Program-made: the position numbers and the translations under genes | Shown here: piece by piece, positions 35,424 to 47,440 of the stretch | Position numbering within the stretch: position 1 is the first letter of the stretch | How the letters are laid out: each line of letters starts with the position of its first letter | Notes under the pieces: model-generated | What the model was told of the DNA's origin: nothing | Database searches by the model: none | Seen by the model: the letters and a program-made list of their open reading frames with translations, nothing else | Origin: Apiospora phragmitis | Lineage: Eukaryota > Ascomycota > Sordariomycetes > Amphisphaeriales > Apiosporaceae | Length of the DNA stretch: 64,000 nt | Direction of reading: 5' to 3' | NCBI GenBank assembly: GCA_038363925.1 | Contig: JAQQWL010000008.1 | Span: 1,984,001-2,048,000 of the forward strand

Positions 35424-36767
35424 ATGTCAGGCAAGAAAAAGGTAAGAATATTGGAGCTGGAGGCGCTCCAGCGGCCCTTCTATGTAGACCCCGGCTCGAA
35501 CAAGGTCTCCGGGACGACTGGCAGACGGACCCGCAAGTCCCGGGTGTCGAAGGCTGTTTCTGCCAGCGCAAAAGCATCCGGCATCGCCACCAAGACGCGG
35601 CGGAAATGGGAGGCCGCCATCGCGAAGTTCTCCCAGCCGCAGCCCGGCTACCCCCGCTTCCTCTGCCGGGGCATCCGGCCGAACAGCGGCGGCGGGAACC
35701 AGGTGAGCGAGAAGCTGAACACGATCGAGAGCGTGGTCCCCCACGCGTTCACGAGCTCCGAGGACTACGATCTGTTCGACACCCCCAACCTGCGGCAGGT
35801 CTTCAACGCCCACCTAGCCGGCGCAACTGCAGGAAACTCGCCCTTTCCGTCGTGGACGCCCAGCATGGGCGTCGTCATGAAGTACACGACCGAGGACGGG
35901 AGCCTGGCCATGCTCGACACGACCCTGCTAGGCTACAAGGGCTCGTCCGAGTCCGAGCAGTCTCTGTCAGAACCCCCTCTGGTGTTTCATGTACCCGATC
36001 TTGTCAAGGTCGACATGGCGGCGGTAGATAATGAGTACGAATTCGACTACGAATTCCTGGTTTACAGGCCCGTCACCAAGTCCGCATACCACAGCGTCGG
36101 CATCGGCGAGATCCGAGGCGCAGGCTGGAGCTACAAACATGATTACGACAAAGTCGGCGGCGAAAACGGCGACGATGGCGACGACGACGATGGCTCTCCC
36201 TGCCCCATCCGCGAGGAGGACGTCGCCGTGGCGCGCGCCGTCGCGGAGCTCTACCGGCGTCAGGCTACCACCTACAATAGCCCCGCCGTGGCGCCCAACG
36301 CGACGGCCACCTTCCGGTCCGTGCAGTACCGCTCGAAGAAAGACCTGGACGAAGCCGACCTGCAAGTGTTGACGCGGCTCTTAGCCGCCGACCTCGAGGC
36401 GTGGCGGGCGAGCGGCGACCCGGCACCGCTGGTCAACCCCGACCAGTTCACGAAGGGCATACATGATTCGAAATTCATGGTCCTGATTTTGGTCGATATC
36501 CAACAGCAGAAGCAGCAGCAGGAGCAGCAGCAGCAGCCCTTGAAACAGCCCGGGCCTGTGACCGCGTCCAAGTCCAAGAAGCGCAAGGCAGACGACGAAG
36601 ACGATAATGCGGATGGGGAGTTCCAACCCCCGAGGCCGAAGCGCCAGCACAAAGACGGTAAAGCTGAGCCTGTTCGAGGCCGGCCTCGGACTCGTGCGGC
36701 CCCTCGAGAACTGCCAGAGCCAGATCTGATTCTGATCCCGACTTGTAGCGTAACCCCCATTCTTTGA
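35424..36767 (+). CDS. DUF7587-like nuclear protein, 447 aa, intact
   Basis: Uninterrupted ORF from ATG 35424. Residues about 60-200 resemble the fungal DUF7587 pattern: RFLCRGIRPNSGG, NTIESVVPHAF, FNAHLAG and SPFPSWTPSMGVVMKY, the usual order of SGG, PHAF, HL and SPF-SWT blocks. The C-terminal third is disordered: an acidic patch (GDDGDDDDG), a Gln-rich run (about 360-372), a nuclear-localisation-like KSKKRKADDEDD and an Arg/Pro tail. Nuclear localisation and any link to signalling are inferences. The sequence KKKGTAAGA just after the start looks like a splice donor, but no acceptor at a workable distance improves the model. It is one of the few undamaged genes in the 15-45 kb region. Confidence 0.75.
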   Translation: MSGKKKVRILELEALQRPFYVDPGSNKVSGTTGRRTRKSRVSKAVSASAKASGIATKTRRKWEAAIAKFSQPQPGYPRFLCRGIRPNSGGGNQVSEKLNTIESVVPHAFTSSEDYDLFDTPNLRQVFNAHLAGATAGNSPFPSWTPSMGVVMKYTTEDGSLAMLDTTLLGYKGSSESEQSLSEPPLVFHVPDLVKVDMAAVDNEYEFDYEFLVYRPVTKSAYHSVGIGEIRGAGWSYKHDYDKVGGENGDDGDDDDGSPCPIREEDVAVARAVAELYRRQATTYNSPAVAPNATATFRSVQYRSKKDLDEADLQVLTRLLAADLEAWRASGDPAPLVNPDQFTKGIHDSKFMVLILVDIQQQKQQQEQQQQPLKQPGPVTASKSKKRKADDEDDNADGEFQPPRPKRQHKDGKAEPVRGRPRTRAAPRELPEPDLILIPTCSVTPIL

Positions 36768-37614
36768 TTTCTTTTCTTCCTGGCTGATTGTTGATTGTAA
36801 AAGTCCTTTGCATAAGATGTTTTTTTGTTTTGTTTCACGACTTCTAGGCGCCTTTGCTTTCAGCCTTAACTTATCACTCTAAGCCACCTAGAGCAAGACA
36901 GGTAAGTTAAAAATATGAAATGTACTAATTCATTACATCTGAGCGTACTACTAGTTACTTACGTAATACCATCGCATAAAACGTGAAAAGCGTCTCCAAG
37001 CAAATGTGGCTTGTCCTGAGCGAATTGTAAGCAATGCATGGTTATTTGAATCTTAAGTAGCCCGTCTGTTGAACTATTCTAGCACGGCCGTCCGGACTAG
37101 CCTACCTCTTTGCTAGACGCAGTCGATAGAAACTCATCGACCTCTTTGTCGATGTCTTTGTTTGACGGAAACCCAGTGTGGCATTTTGCTTCCTGAACCA
37201 GCCAAGGCAGCTGCGCCAACCATCTGTGTACCCCCTTACTAAAATAGGCCATGAATATAGCATGGTTTCAGTCCGCATCGGGATTGAAAACACGGCAAAG
37301 AGCACAGAGACGTGGATGAAAGGCACGAGAGTGAGGACTGTCAGTGAGTCCCGCGAGGCGCTTGAGCAGGCGAATTTTCGGGTTGCTGAGGATGGGAAAG
37401 GAATGTTGGTCGAAATTTTGATGCAATAGCTTGGTATTCTACTTTCTCTTCTCCGGTTTCGAGCTACTGCCTTCGTATCGCCGGATACTTGGCCCCGCAT
37501 GCAAGTATTTATATACCTATAACGTCTTATCTATGGCTCTTCATTGAAACTTTTCCAAACTTTGATTTGAATGTGTAGTTCTCTGGCATGACATGGTTGT
37601 GCGAGACGGTGCCA
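36768..37614. other. Intergenic, one doubtful ORF (37102-37500, -)
   Basis: The minus-strand ORF 37102-37500 (132 aa, ATG present) has a hydrophobic stretch (LTVLTLVPFIHVSVLFAVF) and a basic C-terminus. I recognise no family, and its codon use is unlike nearby genes, so I leave it as doubtful. Confidence 0.35.
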
Positions 37615-39185
37615 TCAATATATGCCAGGCAGTATTCTCCACCGCACAATCTTCTTGTACTTCTCCCAGTCCTCGCCATACTTCTCGGCACAAGCAAGGT
37701 CGTCCCGGCGCTCTCGATGCATGAGCAGGGTTGCGAAGTACACAACATAGAAGTAGGTGAAGACCATACCGTACCCCTTGGCAGCCCCTGAACCACAGCG
37801 CGGCCGTCCAGCATGGCGATGGCACCAGGCACAGGGGGGCTGGCTTCGGCGGGGAGGATGAGGTAGCCAGCCAGCGCCGTCGGCAAGCTGAAGGGCGACG
37901 CCTGGATCCAGTCGCCCAGGTAGTTCATGTGGTGCGACATGCCCCACCAGCCGCCTGTCAGCAGTCGCGTGCCGCGCTTAGTCTGGATGTAAGGCAAGCC
38001 CCTAACACTCGGGTGGTCCGGCTGCGTGCGGAAGCGGGTCTTCTGCGAGTTCGCCGCGCGGAAGATGTAGAGCCCCAGCGCGAAGACGGCGGCGACGGCG
38101 ACGAGACCGGCGGCGCCGAGGTGGACTGGGTAGACCGACAGGTAGCGGCACTGCGTCGAGTAGAGGAAGGGCACCCAGGCGATGTCGCCGAAGACGAGCA
38201 TGAAACCGAGGCCGTCCATGGTGATGTCCATCATGCTGAGTAGGTCGCTCTCGAAGTAATGGCCCTCGAGGACGTAGTACGTCTGCGCCGCCGCGGTGAA
38301 GAGGATGCTGTCGCTCAGGAAGCCGTAGGTGCGGTACTGCTTCGCGACGAAGGCCAGGTCCAGCAGGATCCAGCCCGTGAGGCCGGGCCGCATCTCCAGC
38401 CATGTTTTGAGGTCAACCTCGACGCCGAGGATGGGCAGCGTGAGGCGCGGGTTGAGCTCCGCCCTTAAAGAAGTCGTAGATGACGTTGCCGGTCTGGCCG
38501 CCCTCGGCGAGCTCGCGCAGGTTGGGGTCGGGCTTGGCGGGGTCTATGCTGAAGCTGGCGACGTAGATGTATACGGATATGGTATAGGATAGGATTATGC
38601 TGGTGGTGAGAAGCTGAAGGTAGTTGTCCGAGATGAAAGTCCAGACAACGAAGTTGGCGCCTTGGAAGTAAGTACCGATGGCGCATGCGATAAGCTGGAC
38701 CACTGTAGAAGAAAAGGCTGCATATTTATGTCAGCATCTTTACTCGAAGTTATTCTCTTATGCCAAAGATATCGGAATGACATACCATTGAGTCTATACT
38801 TGAGTGGCCGACCTGACTGCTTCAATTTTGTCCCGAAGAGCTCTTGCGCTGGGAGGACAACGTAGAGAATTAGGCTGAGCATGTAGTAAGCTAAGAGCCA
38901 GCCGGTGACTTTCCAGCTCGTGAAACCCCATATTCCGTTCTGTGGCCAGGATATCTGTGTCTTTGAGGGTCTCCCACGTGAAGGCGCTGGGAGTAAGCAA
39001 GATCGGGACGGGACACCCGGTCTCGTCATTGCAGGTGAAGTAGAAGACATTGAGGAGGATTGGCAGGCCGCAGATAATGGCAGCGGCACCGACGCTATGC
39101 ACAGATTAGAAAACAAGCTGGTACAAGAGTAACCCCATCCAACTTACGGGCCTCCAAACTCGTACTTGGGCTTCAACGGCGCCAT
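37615..39185 (-). pseudogene. C-14 sterol reductase (ERG24 family), three frameshifts
   Basis: Ergosterol-pathway delta-14 sterol reductase homologue, a multipass ER membrane enzyme using NADPH. ATG at 39185; exon 1 is 39185-39148, and the second exon begins at 39094. Family segments follow in order: GLPILLNVFYFTC, FTWETLK, NGIWGFTSWKVTGW, LPAQELFGTKLKQSGRPLKY, an intron (about 38788-38704), YFQGANFVVWTF, LNPRLTLPILGVEVDLKTW, TGGWWGMSHHMNYLGDW and the terminal KYGEDWEKY ... WRILPGIY. Frame changes occur near 38965, 38462 and 37790. The last lies at a run of four G where the conserved frame needs five. All else is well conserved, so this is either a recent pseudogene or a working gene with sequencing indels. 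Confidence 0.88.
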
Positions 39186-39611
39186 TGCAAGGTTGTGTCA
39201 AGTTCAAGTTGCAACTCTATTCTCTGAGAGAGTGTTGGGTTGGAGTGGCTATACTGATGAAAAGACGGATTTCACCAAATCTTATATAGACAGAACTCAG
39301 ACAGGGCTGATCCATCGGGCTGGAGGATCTAGAAATCGTGCGATACGGAACTAAGATATCCGGCGGACGGTGCTCGTATTCGTATCGGGGAATGCTAAAT
39401 AGGGCATCCACTTAACACGCACGGACCTTCAGGCGCTCTGTGTATATTTCAGGGGTAAACTTGAGGATAGCGGTAGTCTGGGAGTCAAAACCCAAAGGGC
39501 GCAGTTCCATAGATGAGAATAGATGCTATTCTAGCCAAATCCAACGCCAACCTCTCGATAGAGCGGGAAAATGGATAGACCAAGGCCTCAGGCGCATGCA
39601 TGAACTGTGCC

Positions 39612-41806
39612 TTATGTCGCCCTATCCTGCAGCGTGAGAGTTTGTTCACTCAACCTTACATCCGAACCTCTCGGATTGAGGGACTCGATTGTGAATTTCT
39701 CCGTCCTACTCGATTCGCACTGGAGACAGGCCGATCGCCCCGTAGTCGTGAAAAGCATCTTGGTTTTGCCGTTGCGGAGCGTATCGACAAGATCGGCTAG
39801 CACGGAGTTAGTGGTGCGGTCGTCGAGCCAGTGGAGACCATCGACGACGCAGAGCAGTTGCATGTCGAGGATCTTGAGCACATCACCGAGCAGTCTCAGT
39901 GCTTCGGGCATCGAGTCCATGCTTCCGTTGACCAGACTCAGCCGCACCTCGGACAAATTGAGACTGGCCTCAAATTGAGGTAGAAGCAGCTCCATCGCTT
40001 GACGTGTCAGGGCGGTGATGAGAGCGGCAGTGGCCTGAACCTCTCTCGTATTATTTCCTGGACGTAGCTTCTCTCCTCTCGGAAGATGGCAGAAGCTGTT
40101 TAACAGTTCTGGTTAGTACAGAAGGAACACTGCCTCAGTGCCGGTAGTCGTCGAGGACTTACTACGAGATTAAAGGTACGTTCCCCTGGTCTGCCAAGTC
40201 GACAACCCTGGCCGCGATAGTCGCGAGTGGATTGTATTCATCTCTCATCGGTGATGCGGGTCCCTCGAGCCAAAGGATGCCAGGATCTGCTTTGGCCCAA
40301 TTCGATAGCCGGCGGACGACTTGGTCTGTCTGCATCACCGGACGCAGTTGCAACCCAGGTAAGCGGACACGCTCCCGGTCGAAAAAATCTTCGAAATGCT
40401 TCGAGTGTAGAAGAACGTCATCGGCCATGATTTCCAAGCTTGTGGAAACGGATGATGTCGATGTTGGCAAAACGGCCATGCCAGTGGTATATCCAATGGG
40501 CAAGAGAGTTCCCTGCTGCGAGGCTTCTACATTCTCATTAGTTTTCTCTTTATAGGTGGCGAAACGAAAAACAAAAACAGAACCTCACTGTGGTTGCTCG
40601 TTATGCATGGGAAAGTACTCACGCGTTGCTGCGCGCGCATTGATTACAGCTCGAAGCGCTTCGTCTCTCCAGCATTTGGTTTAGAGTACCGGCTAGGTGG
40701 TCCATCAATTGCCTCTGTGTCGGGACATCCCTTCTCCTCATAGCCTCACGCTGCTCAGCCTCTATGCGATTGGCCGACGCAATCAACTCGGCGCGCAGTC
40801 TCGCTTCGCCTTCTTGACCAGCAATCATGTTTCGCTTCATATTCTCCAGCTCAAGTCTCACAGCCCTGAGTTCGACTCGTGAGCTTTGTTCGGCCAAGCG
40901 CTGAATCCTTTTGGCTTTGTTATTGATATTGCTAATCTGATCCTCGTACTTCTTGCAGAGGTCCTCGTTGAAGGAGCCAAGGAGTCTTTGAAGCCGTTTC
41001 TTTGTCAAGTAGTCCATGAGGTCTGAAAGAAGAAGAAAGACTTCGGCGTACAAGGTTGCTACGGCCTCTTTCATCTCGGGAGTTTCGTATAGCTGAAGCT
41101 CCACTTGACACTCAGCAACATGTTCAGTAATGGTAGAAAGAGCTTCGGATAAACTCTCGATAACTCGTTCGTAGTTTGCACTGGCCTGTAGGGAGGTCAG
41201 CCCAAAACATAGTGTGGGGGCGTTTTAGAAGATATGCCGTTTCTTGTTACTTTTAATATGACATTCAAGGTCCCCGTGAAGATCGAAATATACTCATTGC
41301 CTTCCGGAAGAATCTTAAGGAGTGATTTGTGCGAGTCGATACCCCGGCACAACCTGCGGAACTGGTGTAAAGTCTTTCCGCGTCGTGTGTCTTGGCGCCG
41401 GTTCTGCCATTCGTTTTGTATTCGTTTGACGACTTCTAGGACTCCTTCGATAGTCGGTTCATAAGAACGCAGATCAAGTCTATCATCTCGTGAGCAGCCG
41501 TCATAGAAGGCAGCCCACTTCTTTTTCAAGTTTGATGATTCAATACTTAGGATCTTCTCAATCGGGTCACTGTCTACGTTAGCTATCCTTCATATTGGGC
41601 AGCGCATCTTCCTACCCATCTGCATTATCTTCGTCGCGTTTCTCAAAAAACCGTCGCCAAGGGTCTATGTCGCGGATTTGCCCCCTATCATGGGCCAAAA
41701 CCTGAGTCAGCGGATAGGCGGCATCGTCTTCTGTGATTCTCTCTTCGACATCGAAGCTGTACACTATAACGTGCCTGATTAGCGGACGGCAAACTTGAGA
41801 CTGCAA
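39612..41806 (-). CDS. DUF7708-type NLR-like protein lacking a P-loop
   Basis: Multi-exon gene of the fungal DUF7708/NACHT-like class. N-terminal part: IDPWRRFFEKRDEDN, an intron, then KKKWAAFYDGC and the DUF7708 core (FRRLCRGIDSHKSLLKILPE, YISIFTGTLNVILK). An intron splices in frame to ASANYERVIESLSEAL. A coiled coil follows (about 40960-40640, RIQRLAEQSSRVELRAVRLE). The ATPase-like part begins GILWLEGPASPMRDEYNPLA, where a Walker A would be expected but no G-x4-G-K-S/T exists. A Walker B-like LLCVVDGLHWLDD is kept. Introns at about 40620-40500 and 40160-40063 restore frame; the first junction is not fully resolved. The gene ends at 39612 without C-terminal repeats. A role as a regulatory or decoy NLR relative is inference. 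Confidence 0.75.
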
Positions 41807-42593
41807 ATCATAATTTCCTTTGAAAGCGTAAACACGGGATATCGGCGGGTTCCAAGGCTTGCAAGATAGAACAGGACATTATATCACAAAGAAGTCTTTC
41901 GCTCCTTCCAGGCCGACCTGGTATTTTGTTGTATCCCGAAACGAAGTGAGGAAAAGGGGAAAAAAGAAGAAGAAGAAGGCTTACTTCGTACGATCCTTCG
42001 AGAAGTATGAATATCGTACAAGTCACCCATCGTGTTGTTATGCCTTGTTCAATTCAGCAAGCACCATCAGCTTGGAGATACTGTGCACAAGTGAGTCTAT
42101 ATTATGGCCTTCGAATGTAGGAGGGGTAGTTGAGTACGGAACAATTCGCGGTAGTGCGCGCACGACAACTTGCTGACACAGCCCGCTCATTCTTGCCTTT
42201 TTCAACCTCGAGTATGCTACGTCAGCTCACTCAGGTGTGGCGGCTAAATGTTACCGGCATAAAGCCCCAATCAGAATAATGGATGTGTGGAAACTCTACC
42301 GCATTATCCTATCCATCAACAATCCTATGACGATGAATGCTGACATTGCAGCACGCTAAGGTAGGTTAGATTGGGGTGACACCGAGGCAGACAGTATTAA
42401 TTACATGAAATGAGGGGTCCCAGCCCCAGCTATGCATGTCATTTTGAATCAGCAAAGTCTAGGCACTTCTTTCTGAACCAACTCTCACTTGGAAGTTGGT
42501 GAAACTCAGAGGTCCAGATTCGCATTGTCTGCAACAACAGACGCAGCTGTAACACTTCATGGAGTTTGGCCCTTACACGCTGGAAGCTCAGTC

Positions 42594-45131
42594 ATGATGT
42601 CAACCATGGTGCCTTCTTCATCCGATGGCAATCAGGGGACAGCGGCAGCCCCAACGCAGTCAACTAAGCCAGCTGCCTCCCAAACAAACCAATCCACCGC
42701 AGACCACAAAGTCCGAATAGGGTACCGTACAGAGTACCGCGATGCGAGAACCGACGAAGTGATCAAAGAGGAACCCTCCGACGTGCCTCCGACGGACTCA
42801 AATACCGAACAAACCCTGGGACTAGTCTTCGACGTCGTGAAGACGTACAGGTACACCCCGAGGACGGACAACAAAAATAGCGACTGGGCTATTCACAGTG
42901 GAGCGGTACCAACATTTGCCATCAGGCTATATTCACCTGCTATAATCAATGCATTGAGAGCCGTCGTCCAATACTATCCAGGCCAGGATCTTAGCGGCGA
43001 AATCACCATCAACTCTCCCTACTGTATTCTTGTTCATCATTACGACGAGTTGCAGGAGTATGCAAGAGAGCGCCAAGATAAGCCCCCGGAGTCCTTGTGC
43101 ATAGGAGACCGCTTTGTGGCTGAGCATATGAAGGCACTAATCCAGTTTCTGGATGAAACAGCCATGAAAGGCGTCAGAGCTGAGATGGAAAGAAACGCAA
43201 GAGGTTATTACTCATTTTTCTCATGCTTGGGTGGCACACAAACCAGGCAGGACCATGATTTGCCGGTACAGGAGCCAGAGCAGATGGCTACCAGGAATCA
43301 TCAGGTCAGTTGCAGGCGGGACGTTTGCATACCCGCCCACAGAATGGAAGGTTTCCTTTTGGAGGCTGAAATACGATGGACGGTTCCTTTCGCGGGTAGG
43401 GTACGTTTCGAGTATCTCCCTCTTTGATGGAGAGTTGAGCTTCAAGGAAACCACACGGAAGATACTCGATACTGCGACATTGGAGGGCAGTGAAGATCCT
43501 GTTGTCCAAGAATTAAAAGACTGGGGCCGTAAGTACTGTCGGCTTCTACAGAAGCAGTGCATGCACCATGCTGGACGGAGTACGAAGCTCCCTTACCAAC
43601 AGGTAGGTTTCCCAGAGCGCCCGACTCGCACATGAAGACTGAAAAATCCAGATCGATGGACTAGTAATGGCAGATGCTCAACTTGCCGTATCCATTAATC
43701 CCCCAAGCGGAATAATAGATCAGAGTGACCTACGCAAAGGGGGTTGGCGCTGTCTCTGCTCCGTCTGTGAGTCAGCTCGAGTTGGTGGCGGCGAAAGCGA
43801 GTTTGCGACTGCTTTTGAGGGTTACGATGCAATCGGCTCAGCCAAATGGGAGGAAGACAAGATGACATCACATCAGTATCTCCTCTGTCCCTCTGTAGTT
43901 CGGGTATTTGTTTTTCGGACGAGGTCTTGGGGTAATGAAGGCCCTGTCCCTGGACTGTATACTAAAGTGGAAAACCTAACAGCGAGACAGAGAAAGTTCA
44001 CGTCCAAAACCTCTCAGATCCGGAATTCGACGAGACTATGGTCAACAACCTGATCATAGAAGAGAAAAGAAGCGCACACTGACATCTCTTGCGAAAAGTT
44101 TTGCACGTAGAAACAAGGCAGAGGAGACGATGCCTAGACCTATGTGGAGCGCCGACTTTGTCATGGGTAAAGGCTCAGGATTGACGTTTCTGCTCCATGG
44201 GAAGCCGGGCGTCGGGAAGACCCTCACAGCCGGTATGTTCGAGTTGAAAGTCCCTGACCCCCAAATCATCTGACTTAAGTTCCCAGAATGCATAGCGGCC
44301 TTCACGAAGCGGCCTCTGATGATTCTGACATCTAGCGATATTGGCACTGATGCTAAGGACGTGGAAAAGAACCTGACCGAGCATTTCAGGAACGCGAAAA
44401 GCTGGGGCGCCGTGCTACTCATAGATGAAGCAGATGTATTCATGGAACGGCGCTCCACGGCCGACTTGACGCGTAACAGCCTAGTCGCCGGTCAGTTGGG
44501 GCCATCCATCCACCCACTATCCATGATCGCGAATGACTAACCAGGCTTTGCAGGCTTTCTGAGAGCTCTCGAGTACTACGAGGGCATCCTGTTCCTGACC
44601 ACCAACCGAGTGGGGTCGTTCGACGACGCCTTCATCTCCCGCGTCCATGTCCAGCTGTACTACCCCGAGTTCACCGACCACCAGCGGCAGAAGGTCTGGC
44701 AAACCTTCATCGACAAGCTCGAGCGCGACCGCAAGGGCTACATGCGGCTTAACATGGCGTCCAAGGAGTACATTGAGCAGATTAACAAGAGCAACCTGAA
44801 GTGGAACGGGCGAGAGATCAGGAACGGTACGTTGGCGCGCCCCAGCTCACTCACTCACTCAGTCCGTGGCGGCAGCGGTATTACTTTGTCTGTGTGCTAA
44901 CTCTTGTCAAACTTCTCCCCAGCATTCCAAACGGCCGTCTCGTTGGCCGAGTACGATGCGGAGAAAGATGCCGAAGGGACCATCCTGGTGACCGACCAGC
45001 ACTTGCGCGCGGTGGTGGAGCTCTCGAAGGACTTCAAGGACTACTTGCAGGAGCTGCATAGTGGCGATGAGGACAAGCGAGCACAAGGGCGAGCTGAGCG
45101 CCTAGACAGCTTCAAGGCAGACAAGAACTAG
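42594..45131 (+). CDS. DUF7025-AAA ATPase, two apparent frameshifts
   Basis: Fungal AAA+ ATPase with an N-terminal DUF7025-like domain. From ATG 42594 a disordered leader precedes INALRAVVQYYPGQDLSGE and PYCILVHHYDELQEY. A frame change near 43205 leads to HAWVAHKPGRTMICRYRSQ and GGTFAYPPTEW. Introns at about 43602-43650 and 43931-43999 splice in frame. A second frame change at about 44075 precedes the AAA core: Walker A GKPGVGKT (44199-44222), Walker B VLLIDEADV (about 44413-44433), sensor LFLTTNRVGSFDDAF and arginine finger SRVHVQL. Further introns begin at 44233, 44491 and 44827. The C-terminus ends KDFKDYLQEL ... at 45131. All catalytic motifs are intact, so the two 1-bp breaks deserve checking before calling it dead. 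Confidence 0.85.
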
Positions 45132-45606
45132 GACGGGCGGATTGCCGAGGGACTGGGCGTTACGAGAGAGATATCGGCTGGGATCAGGTAAGAAAGGTTT
45201 CTTATTACGGAGTACTCTCCTCTCATACTTTCATTGCAAATCCAGACAAGCTAGCACCCATGCCTGCCTTTCCATTACTGTGCTTGCCTTTTTCGCCTAT
45301 ATTATTACATGTCTATATATATGTACATTTGGGACCGGTCCCATCATCATCCAACGGAAAAATTTCGGGTTTGCCAATAACTGAATTGGACAGTATTTGT
45401 TGGGTATCTTAAAATGGAGACAACTGATGTTGTCACGTGATGGTGCGCACCTACTCATCTTCTTTCTCTTTTGCGATGGCGGCTACCCGATGCCGTCATT
45501 GCCTAGTCCCGCTACGTAGGTCATCTTCATTGCTGCTTCCCCCCGTCAAGATGTCAAGCCACCACAGAATCCACCTCCTCTCCCCCACACTTTATTTCTT
45601 CCTCTC

Positions 45607-46358
45607 TCAGCCGCTGCCCTTATGCTGGAACGCACAGGGCCCGTAGCCGCCCGTGTCCCCCTTCTTGCCGCCCTTCTTCTCGATCGAGACCTGGGGGTAC
45701 CCTTTCGGGCAGGTGTCGTCCTTGCTGCCGCCGGGGTAGTCGTACATTATGTTGCACATGCCGCCGATGTAGCCCCAGCCGTTGCAGTGCTGGTCCGCGC
45801 TGTCGGCGAGCGCGAAGCACTGCTTGCAGCAGTCGGCGGCGTCGTCGGCCGTCGGGTAGGCGATCTGGAGCGGGGCGCCGGGCACGTAGACGGCGACGTT
45901 GCTGACGCTGTCGGCGAAGGTGGAAGGGTCGCAGTCGCCGCCCGTGGGCTTCGGCTTGTCCGTGGACGTCGGCGAGGCCGTGGCGGTGCCGGTCTGGGTA
46001 GCAGTCGCAGTAGGGGAAGAGGAGTCGCTGCAATCTCAATGTCAGTAAAAGAAAAGATCGATGAGAAAGCCATGGGAAGAAAGTGAGCGGAGCGTTAAGT
46101 CGAGGGTTTTGCTTGCTCGGAGTTATCACCATGATTGCCCGCCAAGGTCCGCGGGAGCAGCACACCCAGCAGCGTGAAGGTGATGATGCAGCAGACGATG
46201 AGGATGCCGATGATGACGTAGAAGCGGCGGTACTGGGTGACGTGGGCGCGGGCGCGGGCGTACCACACGTTCTTGACGGCGCGGAAGCCCGAGGGCTGCG
46301 CCTGCGAGGCGCCGCCTAGCTCGTAGAAGCTGTCTGTGGTTTGCCAGTTGGGCGCCAT
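45607..46358 (-). CDS. Type II membrane protein with Cys-rich PAN/Apple-like ectodomain
   Basis: Two exons, 46358-46130 and 46034-45607, give 218 residues. The donor is GTGATA; the acceptor ...TTGAG at 46035 gives correct phase, whereas the nearby CAG would not. The N-terminal 45 residues are cytosolic and lack a signal peptide. A strong transmembrane helix follows (RFYVIIGILIVCCIITFTLL), then a Ser/Thr/Pro linker and a C-terminal domain with paired cysteines (AADCCKQCFA, QHCNGWGY, MCNIMYDYPGG, CPKGYPQVS, YGPCAFQHK). The pattern resembles fungal PAN/Apple-like extracellular modules, which bind carbohydrate or protein; this is family resemblance only. Orientation (C-terminus outside) fits the cysteines. 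Confidence 0.74.
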
Positions 46359-47440
46359 TCTGGGAGAGGCCGGGGCGAGCTTTTGTGATTTTCAATTTTG
46401 GGCGTATTCATTCATTCGTCGATCGGGAAAAAAGTCAAGATCGATCGATCGCACCTCAGAAAACAAAATTGTTGTTTTTCTTCGAGGATATGGCGGTGGG
46501 TGGTTTGGTTACCTCCAGGCGACCAGGCGGCGAGAGGTGAGGTGAGTTTCCCCTCCTGTCCTGGGAGGATGAATGAATGATGTCCCACGTTACGATGGCG
46601 GTTGCGGGCTTACTTCGGGTCGCGCAACTGCAGCGCGGGCGGCAGAAAAAGGTAACAAACAAAAAAAAGAGTAGAAGAAGAGACAGTATGACGGAATTTG
46701 AGGTGCGTGACGGTTGCTGACTTTGTCTGCAAGGTAACAATCATCAAGTCTTGGGTTGGTTGGGCTTTGGTGTTTTCCCAATATCCGGAGTGGATGATGT
46801 GTGAGAGTGGGTGTGGATAGGGGCGTACATAAGTACCGCCCACCCGCCGCTCCAATGTAATTGTGAAGATGGGCATCAACTTTGTTCAGCTGATGTGCAA
46901 AGCGTTTGCTACTGACTCTCCCAATGCACTCAATGGCACTTTCAAAGGCCGCCGACTTGGGAAGGATCGCTTAATTAGTCCCCACGCGGTTTTGTCATGG
47001 ATGGATCCAGGGTCTGGGTCTTGTTGGATTTCGTATTTCGGTAGCTCCCCCATTCTTTCTGTCATTCAGTGCACTAACGTCAACCCTGTCGACTGCAAAC
47101 GAACGAACTCACCTTTTCAATCATCTTTCTTCCGACTTCACTTTAATTTCACAACCTTTTCAACATTCCTATTCGGTTTCCTTGGCATCAGAGTCATTCA
47201 AACTCCATGCTATGGTCGTCAATCAAGCGGTTGGGCGAGTCCCCAGTAGCTGCATGTCTGCATCGTCGCAATGGCAATGACGGGAATTAGCAAGTCGTCC
47301 ATACGCAACACAAGTCAAAAATGATACTGATGCAGTACGCCATCTCGCTCAATCAGAAGGGTCTCACCAATTTACTCCTCATCCACTCGTTAAATTCCCG
47401 AACTCCAAAACGGCCGCAAAGGTCAAGACTTTCCTCCCAA
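46359..47440. other. Intergenic, nothing recognised
   Basis: About 1.1 kb. The ORF 46863-47249 (+) starts at GTG and has no recognisable content. Confidence 0.4.

Noticed and set aside
42500..42600. Start of the AAA gene at 42489
   Set aside because: That frame begins at TTG. The first ATGs in frame are 42594 and 42597.
43931..43999. Third frameshift in the AAA gene
   Set aside because: A normal intron (GTAATG donor, ctaac branch, CAG acceptor) restores the frame exactly.
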